Source: Pseudomonadota bacterium
Lineage (GTDB): Bacteria; Myxococcota_A; Polyangia; Polyangiales; JAFGIB01
Direction: 5' to 3'
DNA: 37,671 nt
Assembly (NCBI GenBank): GCA_017881185.1
Contig: JADGRE010000028.1
Location: 1-37,671 of the forward strand
Made by a program: the position numbers and the translations under genes. Position 1 is the first letter of the stretch. The number at the start of each line of letters is the position of its first letter. Positions 25,011 through 36,200 of this stretch are shown here, piece after piece. The notes beneath the pieces were generated by a model. It made no database searches and was not told the origin of the DNA. It saw only the letters and a list, made by a program, of their open reading frames with translations.

Positions 25011-26114
25011 TCAGAAGTGAAAGCGTCGCATCGAGACGTTCATCAGTAGCCCGATGCCCGTCATGATGGTGAGCACGCTCGAGCCGCCATACGAGAACAG
25101 CGGCAGCGTGATGCCGACCACCGGCAGAAGGCCGCACACCATGCCGAGGTTGATCACCGTCTGCCAGAAGATCAGCGCCGACACGCCCACGGCGACCACC
25201 GCGCCGAAGCGATCTTTCGCTTCGGAAGCGATCTTCAGCCCCCACAGCACGAGCACGAGATACAGCAGGATCAAGATGACCGAGCCCACGAAGCCCTGCT
25301 CCTCGGCCCACACGGGGAACGGAAAGTCCGTGTGCTGGTCAGGCAAGAATTTGTGCTGATTCTGCGTGCCCTGCAGAAAGCCCTTGCCCGTGAAGCCACC
25401 GCTACCGATGGCCACCTTGGCCTGATGGGCGTGCCAACCGGTGTCGAGGATGTCCTTGTCAGGGTCCAGGAACGAGGTGAGGCGGTTGCGCTGGTAGTCC
25501 TTGAGCAGGTAACGCCAAGTCAGCGGCGCGCTGACCACGAGCGACACGACCAGCGTGACGAGCGAGCGCAGCTTCAAGTGCGTCAGGAACATGACCGTGG
25601 CGAACACGAACACCAGCAAGAGCGCCGTGCCGAGATCAGGCTGCGCGAGAATGAGCACAAGTGGGCCAGCGAGAATCATGCCTGGGATGATCAGGTCCTT
25701 GAGCGTGCGGCCTTCGGTGCGCGGATCGTTGTGCAGGTGCTTACCGAGCGCGATGATGAAGAACAGCTTCATCAGCTCGCTCGGCTGCAACGAGAAACTG
25801 CCGAGCGGAATCCAGCGCTGTGAGCCGCGGATCTCGCGACCGAGCAAGAACACCAGCGCGAGCAGCACCACACCGATTCCGTACGCCACCCAGCCGAAGC
25901 GCTCGAAGTGCCGGTAGTCGATGGCGGCCACGAGCACCGCCGCGCCCGCGCCGAAGGTGAGCCAGTAGATCTGCTGAATGTACACGTCGCGCAGCGAAGC
26001 ACCTGCGGCGCTGGTCGCGCTGTACAGGTTCACCACGCCCACGACGGCGATCGCGACCGTGGTCACGAACAGCGGCCAATCGAAATTCTCTTGAAATCCG
26101 CGACGCAGCGCCAT
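25011..26114 (-). CDS. rodA: RodA peptidoglycan glycosyltransferase (SEDS family)
   Basis: 367 residues, with about ten hydrophobic membrane segments. SEDS landmarks are SQRWIPLGSFSLQPSELMK (98-116), the AQPDLGTA loop, the catalytic region FLPDQHTDF with Asp263 at the same place as the essential Asp262 of E. coli RodA, and the C-terminal LPLFSYGGSS. RodA polymerises lipid II into glycan strands in the inner membrane together with the transpeptidase PBP2 during cell elongation. The start ATG at 26114 has AGG six to nine bases upstream. It is the last gene of the mreB-mreC-mreD-mrdA-rodA run, 26 bases after mrdA. Confidence 0.96.
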   Translation of the reverse strand: MALRRGFQENFDWPLFVTTVAIAVVGVVNLYSATSAAGASLRDVYIQQIYWLTFGAGAAVLVAAIDYRHFERFGWVAYGIGVVLLALVFLLGREIRGSQRWIPLGSFSLQPSELMKLFFIIALGKHLHNDPRTEGRTLKDLIIPGMILAGPLVLILAQPDLGTALLLVFVFATVMFLTHLKLRSLVTLVVSLVVSAPLTWRYLLKDYQRNRLTSFLDPDKDILDTGWHAHQAKVAIGSGGFTGKGFLQGTQNQHKFLPDQHTDFPFPVWAEEQGFVGSVILILLYLVLVLWGLKIASEAKDRFGAVVAVGVSALIFWQTVINLGMVCGLLPVVGITLPLFSYGGSSVLTIMTGIGLLMNVSMRRFHF

Positions 26115-26140
26115 CTAACACCTGACCATCGAACTGTGCA

Positions 26141-28033
26141 TCACGGCTTCTTGGCCACCAACACGGGGCGGTGGCTCGGATCGGGCGTGGGCGAGCCCAG
26201 CGCTTCTTGCAGAATCTGAATCGCGATCGGTGCGGCGTACTTGCCGCCCTGACCACCGTGCTCGACCAGCACCACGACCGCCAGCTCGGGCTTGTCGGCC
26301 GGCGCGAAGCCCGCGAACCAGGCGTGCGACCTGCGGTAGTACCAGGCGCGGCGCGGATCTTCGTTGGGCTCGAGCTTCTTCTTCGAGACCTCGGCGGTAC
26401 CCGTCTTGCCGGCCACCGGCACACCACCTTCGATGCGCGCTTCGTACGCTGTGCCCTTCGGGTCGTTCACCACGCCGAACAAGCCGTCGATCACGTAGGT
26501 GAGAAAAGTCGGATCGACCTCGATGCGACGGCGCACGCGCGGGTCGAACTCTTCCACCACCGAAGCGTCGGGCCGTTCCACGCGCTCGACCAGCTGTGGC
26601 ACGTAGAGCGTGCCACCATTGGCGATGGCCGTGTACATCATGGCGAGCTGAATCAGCGTGACGCGCGTATCGCCCTGACCGATGGCCGTGTTGAGCGTGA
26701 AGCCCAAGTGGTAGCGGTTGTGGTGGCGCCGCTCGTACCACTTGCGCGTGGGTACAAAGCCGCTGGCCTCGGTGTTGATGCCAATGCCGGTCTTCTGCCC
26801 CAGGCCAAACTCGTGCGCGAAGTGCTGCAAGCGATCGATACCGACCTGCTCGGCGAGTTGGTAGAAGTACACGTTGCACGACTGCGTGATCGCTTTGCGC
26901 ATGTCGACATCGCCGTGCACGTGACTGCAGCGAAAGCGCCGCTTGCCCAGCTCGTAGTAGCCCGGGCAGTCGTAGTGCTGCGCCGTGGTCAGGATCTTGT
27001 CCTGCAACGCAGCGATCGCCGAGATCGGCTTGAACGTGGAGCCCGGGAAGTAACTCTCGTAGGTGGTCTTGTCGATCAGCGGGCGGAACGGGTTGTCGCC
27101 GAGCTCGGTGGCGCGGTCCGTGGACAAGCCGCCCGACATCTCGTTCAAGTCGTAGCCAGGCTTAGAAAACAGCGCGCGCACGCGACCGGTGTGCACGTCG
27201 ACCACGACCGCAGCGCCCGAAGGATGCCCACGAAACGCGCGCTCCACCGAGCGCATCATGTCCATGTCGAGCGTGAGGCGCAGGTCGAGCCCCGGCACGG
27301 GCTCACGCCGCGATGACTTGTTGCGCGTGCGATGCCCTTCGTCATCGAGCTCTTGCCCGCGCACATCCACGATGCTGCGCTGCTCGCCGTCCTTGCCGTG
27401 CAGGTAGCTCTCCCACGCGCGCTCGACGCCAGCACGACCCACGAAGTGTCCGGGCCCGTAGCCCATGGCGCCGAGCGTCTTCAGATCGTCGGCGTTCACC
27501 TCGTTGAGGAAGCCGATGGTGTGCGCACCCAGCGTCTTGTACGGGTACGAACGCACGGGCACGGCGACCACGTCGGTGCCGGGCAGCTCGCGCTTGTGCG
27601 TCTCGAGCGCTGCGTATTGCTCGCGCCGAATGTCGGTGAACGCTTGCACCAGGTGCGAGCGGCGGCGCGCGGGCACGCTGTCGAGCAGCCTCTGAAACGA
27701 TTGCCTCTGCGCCTCGGTGAGCTGCATCAGCTGCGCAACTTGCTTCACCTCGTTTTCGCCCATGAACGCGGGTGTCACGAACACGTTGTACGACGGACGA
27801 TTCTCCGCAATCACGTGGCCGTGGCTGTCGCGAATCACGCCGCGCGTGGCCGGCAAGCGCACCACCTTGGTGATGTTCTTCTCGGCCTCGGCAGCCCAGC
27901 GAGCGTGCTCCACGATCTGCAGCTGGAACAAGCGCAAGAGCAACGCACCCATCGAGAACAGCACGAACAGTGCCATCCACTTGTAGCGTTTCTTGAACTC
28001 GCCGACTTCGCGGCGCACCGAGAGCATGGTCAT
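26141..28033 (-). CDS. mrdA: Penicillin-binding protein 2 (MrdA), elongation transpeptidase
   Basis: 630 residues from the ATG at 28033, chosen because AAAGG sits eight bases upstream; the reading frame is open further but looks like noise. A single membrane anchor (about 20-38) is followed by the class B PBP dimerisation region with RLPATRGVIRDSHGHVIAENRPSYNV split across about 59-84, and the transpeptidase domain with SxxK at Ser332-Lys335 (PGSTFKPI), SxN at Ser385-Asn387 (QSCNVY) and KTG at 543-545 (VAGKTGTAE). It cross-links peptidoglycan made by RodA in side-wall growth. It lies between mreD (25-base gap) and rodA (26-base gap). Confidence 0.96.
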   Translation of the reverse strand: MTMLSVRREVGEFKKRYKWMALFVLFSMGALLLRLFQLQIVEHARWAAEAEKNITKVVRLPATRGVIRDSHGHVIAENRPSYNVFVTPAFMGENEVKQVAQLMQLTEAQRQSFQRLLDSVPARRRSHLVQAFTDIRREQYAALETHKRELPGTDVVAVPVRSYPYKTLGAHTIGFLNEVNADDLKTLGAMGYGPGHFVGRAGVERAWESYLHGKDGEQRSIVDVRGQELDDEGHRTRNKSSRREPVPGLDLRLTLDMDMMRSVERAFRGHPSGAAVVVDVHTGRVRALFSKPGYDLNEMSGGLSTDRATELGDNPFRPLIDKTTYESYFPGSTFKPISAIAALQDKILTTAQHYDCPGYYELGKRRFRCSHVHGDVDMRKAITQSCNVYFYQLAEQVGIDRLQHFAHEFGLGQKTGIGINTEASGFVPTRKWYERRHHNRYHLGFTLNTAIGQGDTRVTLIQLAMMYTAIANGGTLYVPQLVERVERPDASVVEEFDPRVRRRIEVDPTFLTYVIDGLFGVVNDPKGTAYEARIEGGVPVAGKTGTAEVSKKKLEPNEDPRRAWYYRRSHAWFAGFAPADKPELAVVVLVEHGGQGGKYAAPIAIQILQEALGSPTPDPSHRPVLVAKKP

Positions 28034-28058
28034 GCTGCTTGCCTTTGCCCGCGAAAGC

Positions 28059-28589
28059 TTACGCCATGCTGCGGCGCTCGTCCGCCTTCGGGGTCGTGCG
28101 CCCGTCGATGCGCGAAACCACCGCAAAAATCGGCGGCGCGCACAGTGCCGTGACGAGGGCCGACTGCAAGAGCACCTGCGCCGTGCGCAGCGGCTCGTAG
28201 CTCAACATCTCGCGCTGTTGCTCGAAGATGGCACGCAGCGCGAGCACGCCAAAGCCGCTGAGCACGCCCATCACGAATGTGAGCAACACCGACAAGAACG
28301 GACCCTGCGAGAACAGCCGGAAGGCCGCCGCGCGCGCCAGCATGAACGACGCCACCATCACGAAGGTCTGCAAACCCATCGGGTTGCCACAGAACGCATC
28401 GAGCAAGTAGCCGAGCACGAAGCAGATGGCCGCGCCGCGCACCACGTGCACGTCGGGCGACACACCCAGGCACATGGCCATCGGCAACACCAGGTTCGGC
28501 GCGTAGGTGTGCATGGGCGTGAGGGTCGCGCACGCGGTCTGCACCGTGAGCAACAGGAAACCGAACAAGAGGAGCGCCGCGCTTCGCAT
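28059..28589 (-). CDS. mreD: Rod shape-determining protein MreD
   Basis: 176 residues from the ATG at 28589, two bases after the mreC stop; the longer open frame to 28970 is the mreC gene read out of frame. Five or so hydrophobic segments are visible (MRSAALLLFGFLLLTVQTAC, then APNLVLPMAMCLGV, AICFVLGYLLDAF and others), with the MreD-typical LGYLLDAFCGNPMGLQTF motif, in which the G-LxD segment is the family hallmark. MreD is an inner-membrane partner of MreC in the elongasome. Low overall similarity is normal in this family, but the gene order makes the call secure. Confidence 0.92.
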   Translation of the reverse strand: MRSAALLLFGFLLLTVQTACATLTPMHTYAPNLVLPMAMCLGVSPDVHVVRGAAICFVLGYLLDAFCGNPMGLQTFVMVASFMLARAAAFRLFSQGPFLSVLLTFVMGVLSGFGVLALRAIFEQQREMLSYEPLRTAQVLLQSALVTALCAPPIFAVVSRIDGRTTPKADERRSMA

Positions 28590-28591
28590 GC

Positions 28592-29464
28592 TCAGCGCTT
28601 GCCCTTCGCGGCAGCCTCGGGCGCTCCCGCCGCAAGCGAGCCAGCTGTCATGATCAGCACCTCTGCCAGGCGCGAAAAGCGCACCGCTGGTGTGACCGTA
28701 GCTTCCTGATACAGCCCGTATTCGCGCTTCACCACTTCCTTCACGGTGCCCACCAAGATGGCCGCCGGAAAGCGTTGCCCCAGGCCCGAGGTCACCACCA
28801 AGTCGCCCGGTTTCACGTCGTCCTCGCGCGACAGCTCCTCGATGCGACACAGGTAGCTCTCGTCGGAGCCCACGCCTTTGAGCATGCCGCGCGCACCCGT
28901 GCGCTGAATCACCACGTCGATGGCGCTGGTCTTGTCGGCCGTCAGCAGCACATCCGCATAGCGACCCCAAGTGCGCCGCACCTGGCCGACCAGCCCGTCG
29001 GAAGTGAGCACCGGCATGCCCGCGCGCACGTGGTCACGCTCGCCGCGATCGAGCACCACGCGCGTCACGCGAAAGAACGCCGACACCTCTTTGCCGATGA
29101 CCTGCGCGCTGAGCAAGCTGCCCTTGAGCTCGTCGCGCAGCTGCAACAGCCGACGCAGTCGTCGGTTCTCTGCGGCCTCGCTCAAGAGCTTGTAGTTCGC
29201 CTCGCGCAGCCGAGCGTTCTCCTCGCGCAAGCGCTCGTTGTCGAGCTTCACGTCGACGAGATACACATACTCCTGCAAGATGCCCGACACGCCCTGCGCC
29301 AGCTGCGTGGCGCCGTATTGAATCGGCGCGCTGGCCTCGAGGATGGCCCGATCGACCGCGTTGGTCTTCGCCGGATCCTTCAAATTCGAGCGCAACACGA
29401 AGAACGGCAACGCCAACAGCACGATGCAGATCGCAGCGTCTCGAAAGCGTCGATACAGATTCAT
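28592..29464 (-). CDS. mreC: Rod shape-determining protein MreC
   Basis: 290 residues. A single N-terminal membrane segment (about 9-26) is followed by a coiled coil (about 70-110, KLDNERLREENARLREANYK), then the periplasmic double beta-barrel domain with the family motifs VIGKEVSAFFRVTRVVLDRG, GMPVLTSDGLVGQV and PGDLVVTSGLGQRFPAAILVG. MreC bridges MreB and the PBP2/RodA pair and promotes PBP2 activation. The Ala/Gly/Lys tail after about residue 275 is probably disordered. It begins 15 bases after the mreB stop. Confidence 0.95.
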   Translation of the reverse strand: MNLYRRFRDAAICIVLLALPFFVLRSNLKDPAKTNAVDRAILEASAPIQYGATQLAQGVSGILQEYVYLVDVKLDNERLREENARLREANYKLLSEAAENRRLRRLLQLRDELKGSLLSAQVIGKEVSAFFRVTRVVLDRGERDHVRAGMPVLTSDGLVGQVRRTWGRYADVLLTADKTSAIDVVIQRTGARGMLKGVGSDESYLCRIEELSREDDVKPGDLVVTSGLGQRFPAAILVGTVKEVVKREYGLYQEATVTPAVRFSRLAEVLIMTAGSLAAGAPEAAAKGKR

Positions 29465-29479
29465 CGCACGCCCGCGTCG

Positions 29480-30778
<1,299 letters not shown>

Positions 30779-31456
30779 ATGAGCGAACGGCAGCGGGCGG
30801 CAGCGGGGAGCGCACAGGTGGACGTGACCGACCTGGTCGAGCGGGCGCAGCGCGGCGAGCGCCGGGCCTTCGACGCCCTGGTGCGCTGCTTCCGGCCGCG
30901 TATCTACGCGCTGGCCCTGCATATCACCGGCAGCGCGAGCGAGGCCGACGACGTCACCCAGGACACCTTCGTGAAGGCTTTCCAACACCTGCCTGCCTTC
31001 GAAGGCCGCAGTCATTTCTTCACCTGGCTCTACCGCATCGCCATCCACCGCGCGCTCAACGCCAAGCGCGACAGCCGAAGGCGCGGTACCCAGAGCCTCG
31101 ACGACGTCCGCGTGCGCGTCGCCGTCCAGGTCGACGCCGGCAACGACCCGCACCTGGCCGCCGAGCTACGCGAAAGCTACACACACCTGCTCGCAGCCTT
31201 CGACGAGCTCACTCCAGTCCTGCGCAGCACCGTAGCGCTGGTGGCCCTGCAAGGTCTGTCCCACAAAGCTGCCGCCAAGGTCCTGGAGACCAACGAAGGC
31301 ACCATCGCTTGGCGCATCCACGAAGCCCGAAGGCAGCTGCGCCAAAGCATCGACGAACGCACCGCGCAGCCCAAATCACGAGCCCATCAGCCGCAACGCG
31401 AGCACGCGTCGAACAGCCTCCTGGCCCGCTTGAGCCGCACTCCGCTCCCCAGCTGA
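30779..31456 (+). CDS. ECF-type RNA polymerase sigma factor
   Basis: 225 residues from the ATG at 30779, preceded by AAGG with seven bases between. Region 2 is clear (about 25-97): FDALVRCFRPRIYALALHITGS, then ADDVTQDTFVKAFQHL and FFTWLYRIAIHRALNAKR. Region 4 spans about 140-190 (LRSTVALVALQGLSHKAA, then NEGTIAWRIHEARRQL). There is no region 3, as expected for the ECF group. The last about 35 residues form a basic, Ser/Gln-rich tail not typical of the core fold. No anti-sigma factor lies on either side, so how it is controlled is unknown. It is divergent from mreB, which raises the chance of shared control. Confidence 0.92.
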   Translation: MSERQRAAAGSAQVDVTDLVERAQRGERRAFDALVRCFRPRIYALALHITGSASEADDVTQDTFVKAFQHLPAFEGRSHFFTWLYRIAIHRALNAKRDSRRRGTQSLDDVRVRVAVQVDAGNDPHLAAELRESYTHLLAAFDELTPVLRSTVALVALQGLSHKAAAKVLETNEGTIAWRIHEARRQLRQSIDERTAQPKSRAHQPQREHASNSLLARLSRTPLPS

Positions 31457-31553
31457 GCCCAACTCGTCGGCATCCGCACTGCAGGCGAGCACGCTCCGTC
31501 TCGTCTCCTCGCGTCGTTGTGCTAAACCGCCGACGCATTCTTGGAGGCAGGTC

Positions 31554-32627
31554 ATGGGTCACGAACGCCCGAACATCGCTCGCATGCACGGCTACACGCC
31601 TGGCAAGCAACCCGCCACGAGCGACACCATCAAGCTCAACACCAACGAGAACCCCTACCCGCCCAGCCCCGCGGTGATGCGCGCGCTGCAGAACATCGCC
31701 CCCGAGGCGCTGCGCCGCTACCCCGAGCCCAGCGCCGAGCGCTTCCGCACGCTCGCAGCGCAAACACACGGCGTATCCCCCGAGCAGATCGTCGCGGTCA
31801 ACGGCGGCGACGAGCTCTTGCGCATGGCGATCACCACCTTCGTCGAGCCCGGAGCACCGATCGGTGTCGTAGAACCCAGCTACTCGCTGTATCCGGTGCT
31901 CGCGGAGATCCACGGCAGCCCGGTGGTTTCAGTGCCCGCGCGCGCCGACTTCTGCGCCCCCGAAGACTTTGCCGAGCACATGAACGCAGCCAAGGTGCAG
32001 CTGGCACTCTTGGTGAACCCGCACGCGCCCTCGGGGCACCTCACGGGCCGTGCGCAGCTGTCGAAGCTCGCGGCTGCACTCGATGGCGTGTTGCTGATCG
32101 ACGAAGCCTACGTCGACTTCGTCGACCCGGCGCTCGGACACGATCTCTTGCCCATGTTGCGCGAGCACGACAACCTGCTGTTCCTGCGCACGCTGAGCAA
32201 AGGCTACAGCTTGGCCGGCCTGCGCTTCGGCTACGGCATCGGCTGCCAAAGCTTGATCGCGCCGCTCATGGGCAAGACCCGCGACAGCTACAACGTAGAC
32301 GTAGTGGCCCAAGCGCTCGCGGAAGCGGCGCTTGCCGATCGCGCGGTTGCAGCTGACAGCTGGCAGCGTGTGCGCGACGAACGCGCGAGGGTCACCACCG
32401 AGCTGCGCACGCTCGGTTGCCGCGTACCCGACAGTCAATCCAATTTCGTGCTGGCCGAGCTGCCCGCCAAGTCGCCCAAGGCGCGCGAGCTCTTGCTGCT
32501 GCTCGAAACGCGCGGCGTGCTCGTGCGCCACTTCGCGCAGGAGCGTCTGCACGATTCACTGCGCATCACCATCGGCACGCCAGCCCAGAACGATCGCTTG
32601 CTCGGCCTGTTGCGCGAGCTGCTGTAA
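31554..32627 (+). CDS. hisC: Histidinol-phosphate aminotransferase
   Basis: 357 residues; GGAGG six bases before the ATG fixes the start. Fold-type I PLP residues are visible: NTNENPYPPSP at the N-terminus (about 29-39), Asn155 in LVNPHAPSG, Asp183 and Tyr186 in LIDEAYVDF, the Schiff-base Lys216 in RTLSKGYSLAGLR, and Arg224. HisC makes L-histidinol phosphate from imidazole-acetol phosphate with glutamate as donor. NPHAPSG replaces the more common NPNNPTG, a variation seen in many HisC proteins. No other his genes are in the window, so a broader aromatic or phenylalanine-type aminotransferase role cannot be excluded. Confidence 0.9.
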   Translation: MGHERPNIARMHGYTPGKQPATSDTIKLNTNENPYPPSPAVMRALQNIAPEALRRYPEPSAERFRTLAAQTHGVSPEQIVAVNGGDELLRMAITTFVEPGAPIGVVEPSYSLYPVLAEIHGSPVVSVPARADFCAPEDFAEHMNAAKVQLALLVNPHAPSGHLTGRAQLSKLAAALDGVLLIDEAYVDFVDPALGHDLLPMLREHDNLLFLRTLSKGYSLAGLRFGYGIGCQSLIAPLMGKTRDSYNVDVVAQALAEAALADRAVAADSWQRVRDERARVTTELRTLGCRVPDSQSNFVLAELPAKSPKARELLLLLETRGVLVRHFAQERLHDSLRITIGTPAQNDRLLGLLRELL

Positions 32628-32641
32628 GACGCCGAGCGCTT

Positions 32642-33202
32642 TCACTGAGCCACGCGCTGGCGTGCTTGCATCTGCTGCTGCACTTGCTCCGGCGTGTACA
32701 CGTTCTGCATCGGCGGCAGCGGCTCGCGAATTCGCACGCGGCTGCGACCGGGGCTCGCAGGCACCGGAAACATGCTCACCGTGATCGGATGGTCGGGCGA
32801 GTCCTTCGGCGAGACTGCCGCGTACTCGAGAATGCCGTTGCTCGGAGAGTGCACGGCGCCCACCTCGAGCTGGCCGCGGAAGTACTGGTTCAGCTGCTCC
32901 ACACTGAAGGAACAGTCGAAGTACCACTCGTGCTCACGCGCGAAGCTCTGAGTGAGGCCACGCGGCAAGCGCACGCCGGCAATCTTGGTGTCCGAAGGCA
33001 GCAGCGCACCGTCGTCGTTCTTGACCCGGATCTTCTCCCAGGCCTCTTGTTTGCGCTTGGCCAGATCTTCGCTGGGCGCGAGCAGCAGCTTGCGCTTCTC
33101 GTCGCGGACCGCGTTCGAGCAAGCGCCCGTCGCGCTCGCCGCGAGCAGCACGAGGCCCAGCAGCAAACACGCGCGCTGTCTCAATCGATGCTGGGAACCC
33201 AT
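32642..33202 (-). CDS. Small envelope (lipo)protein encoded downstream of pilY1
   Basis: 186 residues from the ATG at 33202, which has GAGG eight bases upstream and overlaps the end of the pilY1-like gene by 22 bases, so translation is probably coupled. A signal-like N-terminus (hydrophobic about 11-25) ends in ATGAC, with Cys28 as possible lipidation site; Thr at -3 makes the lipobox imperfect. The mature part is charged at first (VRDEKRK, AKRKQEAWEKIRVK) and ends in a Gln-rich tail (QVQQQMQARQ). I do not recognise a domain. Its position suggests a pilus-tip accessory role. Confidence 0.75.
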   Translation of the reverse strand: MGSQHRLRQRACLLLGLVLLAASATGACSNAVRDEKRKLLLAPSEDLAKRKQEAWEKIRVKNDDGALLPSDTKIAGVRLPRGLTQSFAREHEWYFDCSFSVEQLNQYFRGQLEVGAVHSPSNGILEYAAVSPKDSPDHPITVSMFPVPASPGRSRVRIREPLPPMQNVYTPEQVQQQMQARQRVAQ

Positions 33203-36200
33203 CCGGTCACCCTCGTGAACGCTGCGGAGCGCTGCATTTGCACTTCCACGCGACCGAGCTGCGAGCCCGCTCGCACTCGATTGCCGTTGGACGACGCTTG
33301 CGCCACCAGCCAGATCGCGGGCGTGCCGCCGCTTACCACTTCCGGCAGCTGGTAGCCGAAGTACCCGCCGACGCTGGGGGAGCCGGTCTTGCACGTCGGT
33401 CGCTGCGTGGTGCTCAGCCCGAGCACGAGCAAGTTGGGCTCGGCGTCGGAAATGTCCTTGTTAAAGAGGCTGGCATCGACGGCTGCGTTCGTCGCCAACC
33501 CCGTATTTTGAGTGGAGAGCGTGTCCTGGATGAACAACGGGCCGTAGGTACCCGTGGCGTTGGGATAGGCGGCGTCACGCTGGTGGTAGTCGACGGACCA
33601 GTAACGACCGCGACCGTAGGCGCAGGCGTTGGTGGTGTTGACCACGGATACGAACGACGCCATGAACAAGGTCCCCTGGAACAACGCCATCGAGCCGGTC
33701 ACGAGCTCGCTCTGTACGAAGCTGTAGTGACTGTTGGCGCCGCTGCCGACGACGGGCACGCGGATCTCCCAGTTCATGGCGGCAGCGTAGTCGTCTGGAG
33801 TCGAGGGCGGGGTGTTCTTGAGCACCTCGGTGAGCGAGACGACGCGGTTCTTCACGGTCGGCTTGTCGAAGTTGTCGCCGTCACCCGTGCCCAGGATCAC
33901 GACCAAGCGGTGCTGATCGTCGGTGGACAAGATCGGCCGCTCATAGGTGGGCTCGCCCTCGATGTAGGTTCCGTCCCAGAAGATGTCGTGGAACGGACGC
34001 ACCGTCCAACCCGACCAGGCGTGCGTGGGGTCGGGATCGGGAGCGCTGAGATCGATGCGCCAGAGCAGACCGTCGGCGTCGAGCACGAAGCCTTCTTTGG
34101 CGATCTCGCCGACGCCGTCGGGGAACATAGCCGGAGAGCCGACCACAGGTGAAGCGAACACGGTGCCGTTGCTGGGGTCGATGTCGGTGTCGAAGATCTT
34201 CTTGATCAGCGTGCCGGTGGCGACATCGACAAAGAAGAGCGCGCGACCGCTGCGCGCCCAGCATTGCACCGTTTGACGATGCGACAGCGGCGCACCGCCC
34301 GCCGGGGGAATGTCGGCGTAGGTCGTGTAGGGCTTCGAGCCCGTCGTGCGCAAGGTGTTCTCTTGCAACGACGTACCGCAGCCGAAGCCGGGCGTGGTGT
34401 CCTTCTTGCCCACACCGCCGGCGAGGATCGCAACCGCACGCGTCTCGGGCGTGCTGTTGCCGTTCCAGTTGAAGGTCGCCGAGACGATCGCGGGCCGACC
34501 ATAGGTGAAGCCCATGTCCGGGTCGCTGAACTGCCACAAGAACACCGGGTTCTGTGGATCGGACACGTCGAGCGCGACATACGCGTTGCCACCACCACGC
34601 ATGCCGCTGATCAACACGGTGTGGTAGTCGGTGCCGCCCGCAGCTGGGTTGGTGCTGAACTGCACGTCCTTGAGCTCCGGCGTGCCGTCCATGCCGAACT
34701 GGTGAGCGCCGAGCTGTGCCTGCAACTTGGGCAACAGGATCGGCGGCACGAAGCCCCAGATCTCCTGCCCCGCCGTGAGGTTGCCCTTGGCACCCGTGTA
34801 GTCCTCGACCGAGAACGCGTGCAGCACGCCGTCGTTGCTGCCCACGAACAAAGTCAACGGCCGCGTCGAGTACGCGGTGCGGAAGTTGCTGTAGTCGGCG
34901 TCGGTCGTGGCGTACGCCGGGGGATTCATGACCACCGGCGACGAGTGATAGATGTCGGCCAGACGCTTGGGCGTGTGGAACGGCGCGGGTGAAACGCTGG
35001 GGCCGCGCACCGAGCCGCTCTTGCCGAACATCCAGCCCAGGATGGTGCCCTGCGTGGTGGTGTCGGAGACCGCCAAGCCCAGCACCTTGTTGTTGACCTT
35101 GCTGTCGTCGATGCGCAGCTTGGGGCAACCGCCCACGCCGCACACCGATGTCGACGCGCCGCGATCGATTGCGCTTTGCAGAATCGTAGCCGCAGCCTGG
35201 TTGGTCAGCGCATTGGTGACCGAGTTGGGCATCACCGTCCACAGGTCGCGCACGTTGGGGTCCGGCATCGCGTTCAGCACTTCGTGGAACTTGTCGCCAT
35301 CGGCCGCAATGCTCGACAGCGGATCGGCTTCGGGATCGGTCTGACCGGCCGTGCAGCCGAAGCGCTGACGCTCGATGATGCCCGTCCAGGGCGCCGCGAT
35401 TCCGCCCACCGGTTGATCGAGCGCGACCTGAAAGCCCGTGCTGAGCTGGTATTGGGCCGGCGGGTTGGTCGGGAAGCGTGTTTGCAGCTGCTGCGGGAAC
35501 GCGAACGCTGGCACCGAGCGCGACACAGGCCTGGACAAACCACCGAACAGCTTGTCGAGTGTGGCCTGCAGCGTGCCGAAGTCGTCGGCGAAGCGCGCCG
35601 TGTTGCCGTCGGCGTCCAGGTCGGTGCTGCCGCCCTGCGAAGCGATCAGATTGAGCTTGCCTTTCGACTCGGCGTCGCCGATCGAGATGCCGATGACGAA
35701 CAATTTCTTCATCTGGCCCTGATCGCCGGCGCGCCCGTTGACGAGGTCGTACGCGACATCCTCCGCCAACGGATACGGGCATTTGTAGGAGTCGATGGTG
35801 GCCTGGCTGTCATGCGCCGGGCAATTGCCCCGGCGCTTGCAGTCACAGCCGTAGAAGCGGTAGTCGTCGTCGGGCTCGCCGTCGGTGATGAGCAGCGCGT
35901 AGCGATCACGGCAGGTTCCGAAGGTGTCGGTCGCGTCGTTCTTGAAGTGGTAGTACAGGTCGTCGAGCGACGCAGCGATCGGCGTACCTCCATACGGACG
36001 CGTGCGCAGCAGCGTGTCCTGGATGGTGGAATTGATCTGGTACATGTCGCAAGGCGGCGACGGACAGGACGTGGTGCTGACCGACACCAACCCGCCTTCG
36101 GTGGCTACCGAGCTGCGGGCACCGGTGTCCATCATGTAGTCCTCGGTGCACCCCGGATAATGGAAGGGATGCGCACCTGCGTACGACCACATGCCGTTCT

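Noticed and set aside
24982..25022. TTTCA/TGAAA pairing as a bidirectional terminator between the protease gene and rodA
   Set aside because: The stem is only five base pairs with a loop of about 30 bases and no T-run; too weak to support.
33941..35782. 613-codon open frame on the minus strand
   Set aside because: Same strand as the pilY1-like gene but another frame, entirely inside it; the PilY1 frame has domain motifs throughout.
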